Positions 9,996-18,265 of a stretch of DNA of 64,000 nucleotides are shown piece by piece. The translations under genes and the position numbers were made by a program. The notes under the pieces were generated by a model, which was given only the letters and a program-made list of their open reading frames with translations, made no database searches and was not told where the DNA came from. The stretch's first letter is position 1; the number at the start of each line of letters is the position of its first letter. Source of the DNA: Aliidiomarina shirensis (GTDB lineage Bacteria > Pseudomonadota > Gammaproteobacteria > Enterobacterales > Alteromonadaceae). Location: NCBI RefSeq assembly GCF_003987345.1, contig NZ_PIPP01000001.1:310001-374000 (forward strand). Reading direction: 5' to 3'.

Positions 9996-11693
9996 ATGCG
10001 CAAAACAAAGATTTCTCTCGCAGTTGCAGCGCTTATCGGCTCTACATTAGCCGTAGGTGGCGCAGTAGCAGAATCAGGTGGCTATAAGGTCACTGACATC
10101 GGTGCTGTAGAAGGCGCTATTCATACATCTCCGCGTGCAATTAATGATAGTGGCCATGTTGTTGGTCAACTTGCTGATTTACGTGGCCAAAACTTACGTT
10201 TGGATTTATTAGATCCAGAAGCGTTTGAATCGATTGAAGATATAAACAATCCAACCGAGCGTGAGCGTAGACAGTTGCGTGATTACCTAATTAGTAGTGT
10301 AGGTGGTGATCCCAAATTTCAGAATTTAGCCATTGAACTTGGCTTTTATTACGATACATCAAGTATTTATGAATTAGATGGCTTTGAAGCGTTAGATGAT
10401 GAAACTGGCGAACGTTCTGATAGCGTTAGTTTCCGAGTGCAAAGTGTAAATAATCAAGGCATCACCGTAGGGCAATCAGCGCCACCTTACCAGTGGATTG
10501 AAGATACTGATGATGAAAATGAGTTAGCTCGCTTTCATCTTCGCAACGCTTTTCCACAAGGTGCGTGGACAGACGGTGTAAACTATACATTGGTTACCGG
10601 TGAGCCGGGCTTGATGCTGAATGGAACAGCAGGGTTGTTTGCTATTAACGATAATAATGTAGCGGTAGGCTACGCTTCGGTAGCAAATGGTCAGGTCTTG
10701 GAAGATTTTTATGATAGTCGATGTGTATCAGAAGACGACGTTGATGAAGAAGGTGAACCTATTTATCTTGAGCCAGTAGAAGCGTGCTTACACCGTTACT
10801 GGTTTGCTCGCAGTGGTATCACAGGGGCTGCGTCGCCGCTTATGGATGAAGAAGCCTATCGTTGGGAATTTGATGCCCAAGGAAATGTAGTAGAGCAGGG
10901 TTCTCTCGGACTTGCTTTCGATAAGGAAGAAGACGAAGAAGACGTATTCGAAACACTTCGCTATCGTAGCGTTGCCAATGATATCAATATTCATGGTATC
11001 GCCGTTGGGGTTTCGCAACGCCAAGTTAATGGTGGTTCATTCACTCGCCCCACACTCTTTACTGAAGAGGGTGCGGTGAATATGCTGGATGAAGAAGAAG
11101 CGGAGGGGAATAACTCTCTAGCGATTGCTATCAACGACAATAATATCGCGGTTGGATTTAGCAATATTTCTATTAACGGGAATTTCCGCCAACGCTTATT
11201 CCATATGGATGTTACCAATGGTGTAAGTGAAGCGTTTTATCCGAATGGTTTCTTCGACGACTCGAGCTGGCAGCCGCGCGCCATTAATAATCATGGGCAA
11301 GTAGTGGGTGTCGGCCAAAACGATTCCGTACAAAATGCTCAGCGTCGCTCAACGGGCTTCTTGTATGATATTGATACCGACACTATTGTTGATTTGAATA
11401 CGTTTTTAAGCTGCGAAAGTGAGTATTCAATTTTAGATGCGGTTGATATTAATAATGCTGGTGAGATCGCTGTTGTGGCCGTTCGGATATCAGATATCGA
11501 AGAGGACGGTGAAGTGAGCGAGGCTGCTCGTTTGCGCACGCTTGTGTTAACACCCGATGGAAGTGAACCAGGTTGCCCAGAAACAGATGAAGTGCAATTA
11601 GAGCGCAAAGGTGCTGCAAATCATCCGCTTTGGCTAGGTGTTTTAGCGTTATTTGCGGTTATTTCTTTACGCCGTAGAAAAAGCGCCATCTAG
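9996..11693 (+). CDS. DUF3466 family exported protein with C-terminal membrane-anchor tail
   Basis: A 565 aa secreted protein with a signal peptide (about 1-25, ending GAVA). The body is acidic and carries repeated AIN-type units spaced through the chain: INDSGHVVGQ, INDNNVAVGYA, INIHGIAVGVS, INDNNIAVGFS and INNHGQVVGVG, like HAF-type repeats. The C-terminus is a short hydrophobic stretch (WLGVLALFAVISL) followed by RRRK, the architecture of GlyGly-CTERM sorting tails, although the glycine pair is absent (GAANHP instead). The gene sits 12 bp after uup behind an AAGG ribosome site. DUF3466 genes commonly follow uup in marine gammaproteobacteria. Function is unknown; a surface or periplasmic role is inferred. 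Confidence 0.85.
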   Translation: MRKTKISLAVAALIGSTLAVGGAVAESGGYKVTDIGAVEGAIHTSPRAINDSGHVVGQLADLRGQNLRLDLLDPEAFESIEDINNPTERERRQLRDYLISSVGGDPKFQNLAIELGFYYDTSSIYELDGFEALDDETGERSDSVSFRVQSVNNQGITVGQSAPPYQWIEDTDDENELARFHLRNAFPQGAWTDGVNYTLVTGEPGLMLNGTAGLFAINDNNVAVGYASVANGQVLEDFYDSRCVSEDDVDEEGEPIYLEPVEACLHRYWFARSGITGAASPLMDEEAYRWEFDAQGNVVEQGSLGLAFDKEEDEEDVFETLRYRSVANDINIHGIAVGVSQRQVNGGSFTRPTLFTEEGAVNMLDEEEAEGNNSLAIAINDNNIAVGFSNISINGNFRQRLFHMDVTNGVSEAFYPNGFFDDSSWQPRAINNHGQVVGVGQNDSVQNAQRRSTGFLYDIDTDTIVDLNTFLSCESEYSILDAVDINNAGEIAVVAVRISDIEEDGEVSEAARLRTLVLTPDGSEPGCPETDEVQLERKGAANHPLWLGVLALFAVISLRRRKSAI

Positions 11694-11710
11694 TTCATTT
11701 CGTTCTAAAG

Positions 11711-11769
11711 AAAAAACAGCCCGATTGTCAGCGCCTTAATCAGATTAGGCGGTTTCAATCGGGTTTTTT
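11711..11769 (+). terminator. Rho-independent terminator after the DUF3466 gene
   Basis: A nested hairpin: the outer stem pairs CCCGATTG with CAATCGGG and the inner stem pairs CGCCTTAAT with ATTAGGCG. A run of six T follows. It separates the uup-DUF3466 unit from rmf. Confidence 0.8.
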
Positions 11770-11865
11770 CATTGAACTTTCTTCTGTTTGTAACTATCCA
11801 TATATAACGAGCATATAAATGTTCGTGTACTACGATAGACTCAATGAACAAGTGAGGTAGTTATA

Positions 11866-12042
11866 ATGAGAAGACAAAAACGTGACCGCATGGAGCGTGC
11901 CCACTCTCAAGGATTCAAAGCAGGAGTTTCTGGGCGTTCAAAAGAAAATTGCCCTTATCAGAATAGCGATGTACGTTCAGAGTGGTTAGGTGGCTGGCGA
12001 GATGCCATAGAGGCACGAACTGATGGATTGTTCCGACTATAA
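11866..12042 (+). CDS. rmf: Ribosome modulation factor RMF
   Basis: A 58 aa basic protein beginning MRRQKRDRMERAHSQGF and containing AGVSGRSKENCPYQ and WLGGWRDA, closely matching E. coli RMF (55 aa). RMF binds 30S subunits in stationary phase and promotes hibernating 100S ribosome dimers. GAGG lies upstream of the ATG at a suitable distance. The gene is flanked by strong terminators on both sides, so it is a single-gene transcript. Its place just before fabA matches E. coli. Confidence 0.96.
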   Translation: MRRQKRDRMERAHSQGFKAGVSGRSKENCPYQNSDVRSEWLGGWRDAIEARTDGLFRL

Positions 12043-12073
12043 GAATAGCGGTTACAGTTAAGAAGAAAAAAGT

Positions 12074-12098
12074 AAGCCCCCGTTATAACGGGGGCTTT
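12074..12098. terminator. Bidirectional terminator between rmf and fabA
   Basis: The perfect inverted repeat AAGCCCCCGTTA / TAACGGGGGCTT is flanked by an A-run and T-run, suitable for stopping transcription from rmf (rightward) and fabA (leftward). Confidence 0.88.
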
Positions 12099-12125
12099 GT
12101 TGTATATGGCGGGTATTCAGTTAAC

Positions 12126-12635
12126 TTAAAACGCTGAGGTATCAGTAAATAAGCCTACTTTTAGGTCGTTCGCTTCATATATTGTGCGACCATCAACTTC
12201 AACCGTACCATCACCGATTCCCACGAAGAGGCGGCGTTTCACAAGGCGTTTCATGTGAATTTTGTATGTTACTTTCTTATTAGTCGGTAGTATTTGGCCA
12301 GTAAATTTAACTTCACCAACACCAAGTGCTCGGCCGCGGCCTGGGCCACCTGAACACGCAAGGAAAAACCCTAGGGTTTGCCAAAGCGCATCTAAACCTA
12401 AACATCCAGGCATTACTGGGTCGCCGGGGAAATGGCAAGCAAAAAACCAGAGATCAGGATGAATATCGAGTTCGGCTTCAATGTAGCCTAAACCATGATC
12501 GCCACCTTCAGGATCCATAATCGTAATACGATCCATCATCAGCATGTTGGGAGCGGGGAGTTGGCTGTTACCCGGTCCGAACATTTCACCACGGCTACAT
12601 GCAAGTAGCTCTTCTCTTGTATAACTTGATTGCAT
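12126..12635 (-). CDS. fabA: 3-hydroxydecanoyl-ACP dehydratase/isomerase
   Basis: Cytoplasmic hotdog-fold enzyme that dehydrates 3-hydroxydecanoyl-ACP and isomerises trans-2 to cis-3-decenoyl-ACP, the entry point of anaerobic unsaturated fatty acid synthesis. The 169 aa protein carries active-site His68 in [13 protein letters not shown] and Asp82 in CLGLDALWQ, equivalent to His70 and Asp84 of E. coli. It is transcribed leftward from the promoter at 12701-12729, which overlaps FadR and FabR sites. lonH lies upstream on the same strand with a 111 bp gap. Presence of FabA implies a FabB partner elsewhere in the genome. Confidence 0.98.
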   Translation of the reverse strand: MQSSYTREELLACSRGEMFGPGNSQLPAPNMLMMDRITIMDPEGGDHGLGYIEAELDIHPDLWFFACHFPGDPVMPGCLGLDALWQTLGFFLACSGGPGRGRALGVGEVKFTGQILPTNKKVTYKIHMKRLVKRRLFVGIGDGTVEVDGRTIYEANDLKVGLFTDTSAF

Positions 12636-12700
12636 ATTCAGAACACCCTGAAATTGAAACCCATAGGAAATTCACTAAGGGTAAAGTTTAAAGTGCGAGT

Positions 12701-12729
12701 AGCTTAGCGAACAGTTGTACGCTAAACAA
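12701..12729 (-). promoter_or_regulatory. fabA sigma-70 promoter
   Basis: Reading leftward, TTGTTT (12729-12724), a 17 bp spacer and TAAGCT (12706-12701). Predicted transcription start is near 12694, giving about 60 bases of leader before the fabA ATG. The FabR palindrome fills the spacer. The FadR site centres about 40 bases upstream of the predicted start, the activating position known for E. coli fabA. Confidence 0.6.
12706..12723. promoter_or_regulatory. FabR operator of fabA
   Basis: AGCGAACAGTTGTACGCT is an 18 bp near-palindrome (arms match at 7 of 8 positions). It differs from the E. coli FabR consensus palindrome, as I recall it, only in the two central bases. It lies between the -35 and -10 elements of the fabA promoter, as expected for a TetR-type repressor responding to unsaturated acyl-ACP/CoA. 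Confidence 0.72.
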
Positions 12730-12741
12730 GTCCGAACAGTA
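12725..12741 (-). promoter_or_regulatory. FadR activator site of fabA
   Basis: On the minus strand TACTGTTCGGACTTGTT matches the FadR consensus AGCTGGTCCGACNTGTT at 12 of 16 defined positions. It directly abuts the FabR palindrome, the same tandem arrangement known at E. coli fabA. FadR would activate fabA when acyl-CoA is low. Confidence 0.65.
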
Positions 12742-12746
12742 CAACT

Positions 12747-14750
12747 TCACCCTTCAGATTGCTCAGAACGTTTAAATATGCGCTGCCACCACGGTGTACT
12801 TGGTTGGTGCTGCGAGGAAATAACAGCCTGTAATCGTTGGTGGATGCGGCCAAATAGCCCTTCTTTATCTGTTGCAGAGGCCTCACCGCACGGCGTGTTC
12901 ATAAGTAGCTCGAATGCCTCGGTAGTATGGCTAACGGCATAAACGGCAAATAAATTATTGGCTACGGCTTCTCTAATCTCTGCACTGAGATGGATATTAA
13001 CCACATTAGATTTAGGCACAATGACTGCGTGCTGACCATTTAATCCGCGACGTTTGCAGATTTCAAAATAGCCTTGGATTTTTTGATTAATACCGCCAAT
13101 CGCCTGCACGTTACCAAATTGATCGATAGCACCAGTTACCGCGATTGATTGATCAATGGGGGTTTCACTTAATGCGGATATCAGGCAGCAGAGCTCAGCA
13201 AGTGAGGCACTATCGCCATCGACTTCATGATATGACTGTTCGAATACCAGTGTGGCTGATAATGGCATAGGATCTTGCTTTGCGAATAAGTTTGCTAAGT
13301 ACGCGGTTAAAATCATAATACCTTTGGTATGAATGCTGCCGCTTAATTCCGCTTTTCGCTCGATATCAATAATATCGCCATCACCATAATGCACCGTAGC
13401 TGTTATACGTGAAGGTTCACCAAACTCTACGCCTCCCATACCAACAATGGTAAGACCGTTAATCTGGCCGTTAACAAAGCCTTCAGTGTCGATTTGAACT
13501 TGCTTTTCAATGATCGACTGCCAATTCAACTCGGCCAGCAACCGATCTCTATTTTCTGCTTCGAGTTGCGCTTGTATGATGTGCGTTCTCGATATCTCCG
13601 GTTCGCCAGCTAAGGATGCGAGGACTTCTGCTTCTTCAAGCAACTGTATAAGCGCTACAGCATCAAGGCTCAGTTCATGCTGGTGTTCAGTTGAACATGC
13701 GGAAATCTCGAGCAACGCAGCGCGCGCTGATTTATTTAATGGTCTGCTGTGCGCACGATTTTCAACATAAGCGAGAAAATCAAAATAGGGCGCTGTACTT
13801 TGATTTTGGGTAGGGTAGAACGAACTGAACTCAGCGAAATAAGGAAATAAGTTAGAAAACTCCGGATCGTAATCCTGCAATTGGCTATACAGCTCTCTAC
13901 CACCGGCCAAAATTACTTTCAAATCAACAGGAATTGGATCAGGTTCATAGTGAATAGCGGCTTGAGTAGTGGTTGGTTGTTCCCACTCATACACCCCGGT
14001 GCGTAAAATATGTTTGAGTTGACGCCAGAGATCAGGCTGGCTCAATAACTCCGCCGCATGTACAACAAGGGTTCCACCGTTCGCTTTTAGGATAGCCCCG
14101 GGCCTAATCAAGTGAAGTTCGGCGCTAATCGTGCCATCAATGCTTTGTAATCGAATATCACCGAATAAACTCGCTTGTGATACACGATCACAAAAATACC
14201 AAGGCTGAGGCTCTGTATGCGAAACCACAACACTGGCCAATTCTGTTCCTGGAATATCATCGAACAATTTATCAGCCACTAGCTCCAAATAATGCCGGAA
14301 GCCCGCCGATGCATAGGTTTGAACCAGACGCTCAAAAATTTCTGTACGTTCGTTTGGCAGCTTTTCTAAGTATTCCCAAAGGCCAACTAACGCGGATTCG
14401 GCTGTACCAGCGGGTAAACTGATAGAAATCGGGGCACGCTCATCTTCTGGGTTTGCCAGATATACCCAATCGCGCATCGTTGAGCTTGTCCACCCCTGAT
14501 CGTTGCACATCCGTTGCACGATGTCTTCAACGATTAATCCAGCCGGCAATGCCATATAAATGTGTGATAAATTTGAGCGGATCTGTTGGCTTCGAGCTAT
14601 TGCAGTTACCGCGCGGTCTTGGCCTACAAGCGGATTTGCGGTAACCGTATCGGGATATTCGTTAAGCCACTTTTCCGTTGCAGCAACCAATTGCGTAACT
14701 GGCAGTTTTAAATGTTTGGCAAACTCACGCTGGGCGCTTTCTTCTATCAT
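12747..14750 (-). CDS. lonH: Lon-like ATP-independent protease LonH (YcbZ family)
   Basis: About 667 aa, somewhat longer than E. coli YcbZ. The N-terminal part resembles a degenerate AAA region: HANGGTLVVHAAELLSQP matches, but no intact Walker A is seen. The C-terminal third is a Lon protease domain with IGDG-type HYGDGDIIDIERKAELSGSIH. The serine-lysine dyad is in DGDSASLAELC (Ser) and GGINQKIQGYF (Lys). Position upstream of fabA on the same strand matches E. coli fabA-ycbZ. The ATG at 14750 is preferred; a GTG at 14765 is in frame. Its substrates are not well established. Confidence 0.9.
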   Translation of the reverse strand: MIEESAQREFAKHLKLPVTQLVAATEKWLNEYPDTVTANPLVGQDRAVTAIARSQQIRSNLSHIYMALPAGLIVEDIVQRMCNDQGWTSSTMRDWVYLANPEDERAPISISLPAGTAESALVGLWEYLEKLPNERTEIFERLVQTYASAGFRHYLELVADKLFDDIPGTELASVVVSHTEPQPWYFCDRVSQASLFGDIRLQSIDGTISAELHLIRPGAILKANGGTLVVHAAELLSQPDLWRQLKHILRTGVYEWEQPTTTQAAIHYEPDPIPVDLKVILAGGRELYSQLQDYDPEFSNLFPYFAEFSSFYPTQNQSTAPYFDFLAYVENRAHSRPLNKSARAALLEISACSTEHQHELSLDAVALIQLLEEAEVLASLAGEPEISRTHIIQAQLEAENRDRLLAELNWQSIIEKQVQIDTEGFVNGQINGLTIVGMGGVEFGEPSRITATVHYGDGDIIDIERKAELSGSIHTKGIMILTAYLANLFAKQDPMPLSATLVFEQSYHEVDGDSASLAELCCLISALSETPIDQSIAVTGAIDQFGNVQAIGGINQKIQGYFEICKRRGLNGQHAVIVPKSNVVNIHLSAEIREAVANNLFAVYAVSHTTEAFELLMNTPCGEASATDKEGLFGRIHQRLQAVISSQHQPSTPWWQRIFKRSEQSEG

Positions 14751-14898
14751 GGGTAGGTGGCACACTAGGTTAAATTAAATAATAAGTAATCATACGTGAT
14801 CCTGTGGTCTCGGTGAAGCGTTCTTGCGTATAGTTAGAACATACTTAGATCTAATGAAACCCGAAAAATGATTAGCTCACTTATAGGGAATATTTGAT

Positions 14899-15714
14899 AT
14901 GAAGCGTGAAAAGGGAAAGCATGTACTTCCAAAAGCCGCGTGTTTGTTAGCTCTAGTTGCAAGCTCCTATATGGTTGCGCAACAAGCAAATGCCGAAGAG
15001 AGTGAGGCTGAGCGAGCAGGGGGGCCACCCCTTGGTTTTAGCGTTGGTTTCGGTGTAATTTCTTCGAATCCGAGCTATGTTGGAATGGATGCAGATGTAC
15101 TTGCCGTTCCGTTTATTGGCTATGAAGGGGAAAAATACTATTTTCGAGGCCTTTCATTTGGCCGGCATATCATTCAGAGCCGTGAGCATCAGCTATCTGC
15201 GGTGTTAGCGATTGAACCTTTTCGTTTTAAGCCTCGCGAATCAGATAACGCGCAAATTCAGCAGCTTGACCGCCGCAAATTTAGTTTAGGTGCAGGTGTA
15301 AATTACCGCTATAACAGCGTTTATGGCAGTGTAAGCACGTCGTTTAGTACGGATGTATCAGGCCGCCATAACGGCCAACGATTACGAGTTCGTTATAGTT
15401 TGCCACTCAACAAGCCCGGCCAGGCTTGGCAATTATCACCTGAAATTGGTGTGAATATCGTTAGTAAAGATTATGTTCGCTACTACTTTGGCATTGATGC
15501 TGCAGAAGCAGCACGCACTGGCTTACAAGAATATACCGGTAATCATGCGGTGAGCCCAGAAATAGGCATTGGTGGTTATTATATGTTTTCTGAACGTTTA
15601 AGCGTGAATGGCAATGTAAGTTTCAGCCGCAGTGATAGCGCGATTGCCGATAGCCCAATGGTAAGTAGCCGCAGCGCTCGAAGTATTATTCTCTCGTTGA
15701 GTTACCGGTTTTAA
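14899..15714 (+). CDS. MipA/OmpV family outer membrane protein
   Basis: A 271 aa exported protein with a signal peptide to about residue 33 (ending QQANA). The mature part has alternating beta-strand patterning, GFSVGFGVISSNPSYVGMDADVLAVPFIGYEG at the start and SLSYRF at the end. The final phenylalanine is the usual signal for Bam-dependent outer membrane insertion. MipA/OmpV proteins are barrels; E. coli MipA scaffolds murein hydrolase and synthase, while OmpV-type members respond to salt. Which role applies here cannot be told from sequence. It is transcribed divergently from lonH and ends at a strong hairpin. Confidence 0.88.
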   Translation: MKREKGKHVLPKAACLLALVASSYMVAQQANAEESEAERAGGPPLGFSVGFGVISSNPSYVGMDADVLAVPFIGYEGEKYYFRGLSFGRHIIQSREHQLSAVLAIEPFRFKPRESDNAQIQQLDRRKFSLGAGVNYRYNSVYGSVSTSFSTDVSGRHNGQRLRVRYSLPLNKPGQAWQLSPEIGVNIVSKDYVRYYFGIDAAEAARTGLQEYTGNHAVSPEIGIGGYYMFSERLSVNGNVSFSRSDSAIADSPMVSSRSARSIILSLSYRF

Positions 15715-15738
15715 GTGCTCCGTTTGCGAGATATACAG

Positions 15739-15765
15739 AAAAGGCCTGCATTGTGCAGGCCTTTT
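15739..15765. terminator. Bidirectional terminator between mipA-like and beta-barrel genes
   Basis: Perfect 12 bp stem AAAAGGCCTGCA / TGCAGGCCTTTT with a TTG loop, between two convergent genes. Confidence 0.85.
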
Positions 15766-15802
15766 GTATTCGTGCTCATTCAGGTTGAGTGCTAGCCAAG
15801 TA

Positions 15803-16321
15803 TTAGAACTTGTATTGAACACCTAAACGAAGTTCGTTATCGAAACCACGATTGTTTAAGCTATAGCTCCCAGCAAGGTTCAGTTTATTGCTAAGTGCAT
15901 AAGTTAAACCACTGCGGAAACGGAAGAATCCATCACCAGCTGTATCGTGCATTAACTCGAACGTTGAGTTAATACCTTGATCGATTTCCAAGCTTACGCC
16001 GGCACCAAAATACACACCTGAATCAAAAGAATAATCAGAATAACCGGCGGTTACGAACACAGGCGCGCGGCCAAGTGCTAAATCGGTTAGGTATTTACCG
16101 CCAACACGAACGGTTGTGTCGTAAGTATCACCAATTTCGGCATTCAACACTAAACGTTCTGCAACATGAGTGGAGCCTTCGAGATAGAAGCCGCCATCAC
16201 CAAAATCGTAGAAACCACCACCAACGTAATTCCATTCCGATGCTGCTGCGTTCGCAGTAATAGCCATTGAACCGCTTGCTGCGGCAATCACTAGTAAATG
16301 CTTGAGTGATTTCATTTTCAT
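15803..16321 (-). CDS. Small outer membrane beta-barrel protein of unknown function
   Basis: A 172 aa protein with a clear signal peptide (about 1-27, MKMKSLKHLLVIAAASG then ...NAAA). The mature chain consists of short amphipathic strands with aromatic girdles and ends in RLGVQYKF, with terminal Phe. This fits an 8-stranded OmpA/OmpW-sized barrel. It resembles uncharacterised Vibrio and Alteromonas barrels, but I cannot assign a named family. Transcription is leftward from the AT-rich region at 16322-16681. Confidence 0.7.
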   Translation of the reverse strand: MKMKSLKHLLVIAAASGSMAITANAAASEWNYVGGGFYDFGDGGFYLEGSTHVAERLVLNAEIGDTYDTTVRVGGKYLTDLALGRAPVFVTAGYSDYSFDSGVYFGAGVSLEIDQGINSTFELMHDTAGDGFFRFRSGLTYALSNKLNLAGSYSLNNRGFDNELRLGVQYKF

Positions 16322-16681
16322 AATTGTATTCCTTTGTTGGTTGAAAATCGTAATTTAGGATAGAGAATGGATGCCACCTTTACAATTGAGGAACCGTAAA
16401 GAGCGAGTAAAGCTAGGGGCTTCGGGGATAAACTGCGCAGTATCTGCATCTAACTCGCGTTTGTAGTATACCATAATATCACTTCGCATAATGTATATTA
16501 TGTTAAATTAGAAATATGATAAGAATATAGCTAGAGTATTGTTAGTCTCAGTACAAGCATCAGCAACATCCAATTCCCCCTACCCGCAACAATTTGCTAC
16601 ATTGAAGATTCTTGAGCGCTTATATGATTCATCTGCAATTTTAATCAATCGATGAGCGCCCATTTTACAAGGAGAAATAAG
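16322..16681. other. 360 bp AT-rich divergent intergenic region
   Basis: This region separates two divergent genes for exported proteins. It contains the CATAAT/ATTATG palindrome at 16487-16502 and, on the minus strand, a TATACT -10-like hexamer at 16465-16470. An AAGGAG ribosome site lies just before 16682. I see no further gene, tRNA or terminator in it. Confidence 0.6.
16487..16502. promoter_or_regulatory. Candidate operator palindrome
   Basis: CATAATGTATATTATG has perfect 6 bp arms around GTAT. A third CATAAT lies at 16472-16477, 15 bp to the left. This looks like a dimer-binding operator in a divergent promoter region. It is reminiscent of Fur/Zur-type AT-rich boxes but matches none well enough to name. 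Confidence 0.35.
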
Positions 16682-17242
16682 ATGAGTTTAACGGCAGCTA
16701 TAATAATGCTGGGTACGGTATCGATTCCTACGCATGATGCGTTTTTCGATAACATTCGCCAATACTGCGGCAAAGCTTTTGTTGGTGAAGTTGTTGAGGA
16801 TAACTTTAAAGGCGTTGAGAACTTTACTCAGAACCGCTTGGTAATGCATGTTCGTGAATGCAGTGAAAACGAAATTCGCATTCCCTTCCATATCGGAGAT
16901 AATCATAGCCGTACGTGGATACTTACAAAAACCGGATCTGGCATTACCTTAAAGCATGATCATCGCCAGCCTGATGGTTCTGATGACGACGGCACTATGT
17001 ATGGTGGTCAAACCGTTGATGCGGGTTGGGCGAACGCACAATCTTTCCCTGCCGACCAATACTCAAAGGAAGATTTTATTCGCCGGGAAATTCCGCAATC
17101 GATATGGAATACTTGGCACATGTATATCTACCCTGATAATTTCTTTAGTTACCGCTTAACCCGCGAAGGCCGTGAGCTGCGTGTAGATTTTGATCTTACC
17201 AATCCCGTAGAGCTACCGCCTACTCCTTGGGGTTATGAATAA
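16682..17242 (+). CDS. Exported protein of unknown function
   Basis: A 186 aa protein from the ATG preceded by AAGGAG (7 base gap). A longer in-frame start at 16652 would add MSAHFTRRNK, which would give a more typical signal peptide. The hydrophobic N-terminus is followed by DAFFDNIRQYCGKAFVGEVVED and by RVHECSENEIRIPF-like segments with two cysteines. The C-terminus has YRLTREGRELRVDFDLTNPVELPPTPWGYE. This pattern belongs to a conserved family of unknown function in gammaproteobacteria that I cannot name. No catalytic motif is seen. It could be a periplasmic lipid- or polymer-binding beta protein; that is a guess. Confidence 0.7.
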   Translation: MSLTAAIIMLGTVSIPTHDAFFDNIRQYCGKAFVGEVVEDNFKGVENFTQNRLVMHVRECSENEIRIPFHIGDNHSRTWILTKTGSGITLKHDHRQPDGSDDDGTMYGGQTVDAGWANAQSFPADQYSKEDFIRREIPQSIWNTWHMYIYPDNFFSYRLTREGRELRVDFDLTNPVELPPTPWGYE

Positions 17243-17266
17243 CCTTGTCATTAACAGACAATAAAA

Positions 17267-17295
17267 AACGCGCCGTAGGCAACCTACGGCGCGTT
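17267..17295. terminator. Bidirectional terminator
   Basis: Perfect 13 bp stem AACGCGCCGTAGG / CCTACGGCGCGTT with a 3 base loop between convergent genes. The T-run is on the minus strand, so it mainly serves qmcA. Confidence 0.87.
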
Positions 17296-17313
17296 CTTCA
17301 TATAGATAGGCGT

Positions 17314-18240
17314 TTATTTAGCGTGCTTAAGCACTTCAGTTAAACCCGCTACTGCGCCACCAATATTACTTAGTTCCGCAGGCAGAATTAAGGTATTGGT
17401 TTCTTTCGCGAGTTTACCGAACTCTTTCACATATTGCTCGGCCACTCGAAGGTTAACTGCATCACGGCCACCTGGCTCATTAATCGCGATAGCGATTTTG
17501 TGTAAACCTTCGGCGGTAGCAATAGCGATAAGCTCAATCTCACGCGCACGGCCTTCCGCTTCGTTAATTTGCTTAAGCTTCTCACCCTCAGATAGGTTGA
17601 TAACTTCTTGCTTCTGACCTTCAGAAACATTGATCATCGCTTGGCGTTCACCTTCAGATTTGGCAATCGCGGCTCTACGCTCACGTTCCGCCCGCATTTG
17701 TTGCTCTAATGCATCTTTAATCGAAGCTGGGAGCTCGATATCAGAAATCTCGTAACGCAATACTTTAATGCCCCACGGAGAAGCGGCTTCATCAAGTGCT
17801 TTCACTACTTCTTCGTTAATTGCGGCACGCTCTTCAAAGGTTTTATCCAAATCAGTTTGGCCGATAACCGAACGCATCGTTGTTTGCGCAAGCTGGGAAG
17901 AAGCATAGCGATAATCGTTGATACCGTAACTAGCCTTGTAAGCATCAATTACTTGAATGTAGAGCACACCATTGATACCTACTTGAATGTTATCTTTAGT
18001 TACACAAGCTTGCCGCTCAACATCAATCACTTCTTCTTTAAGTGTTTGGATGTACGCAACTTTATCAATAAAAGGAATTAGCAAATGAAACCCGGAATCG
18101 AGTGTACGGCTGTACTTTCCTAAACGCTCAATAACATAGTTTGAACGCTGTGGAACGATTCGAGCGGTTTTTAAAATGACAATGATTACGGCGATAGCAA
18201 AGCCGATTGAGAGAATGCTCCCGATATTAATTTCTTCCAT
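17314..18240 (-). CDS. qmcA: SPFH/band-7 membrane protein QmcA
   Basis: A 308 aa stomatin/prohibitin-like protein with one N-terminal membrane segment (about 5-25). The SPFH domain follows (VPQRSNYVIERLGKYSRTLDSGFHLLIPF). An EGE-repeat coiled coil rich in Ala and Glu lies at about 185-250 (KSEGERQAMINVSEGQKQEV). E. coli QmcA forms large cage-like oligomers in the inner membrane and is linked to FtsH function. It is downstream of an NfeD gene on the same strand, the standard NfeD-stomatin pairing. An AAGGA ribosome site precedes the ATG. Confidence 0.92.
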   Translation of the reverse strand: MEEINIGSILSIGFAIAVIIVILKTARIVPQRSNYVIERLGKYSRTLDSGFHLLIPFIDKVAYIQTLKEEVIDVERQACVTKDNIQVGINGVLYIQVIDAYKASYGINDYRYASSQLAQTTMRSVIGQTDLDKTFEERAAINEEVVKALDEAASPWGIKVLRYEISDIELPASIKDALEQQMRAERERRAAIAKSEGERQAMINVSEGQKQEVINLSEGEKLKQINEAEGRAREIELIAIATAEGLHKIAIAINEPGGRDAVNLRVAEQYVKEFGKLAKETNTLILPAELSNIGGAVAGLTEVLKHAK

Positions 18241-18265
18241 TTTTATTTTCCTTAAAGTTAACTAT

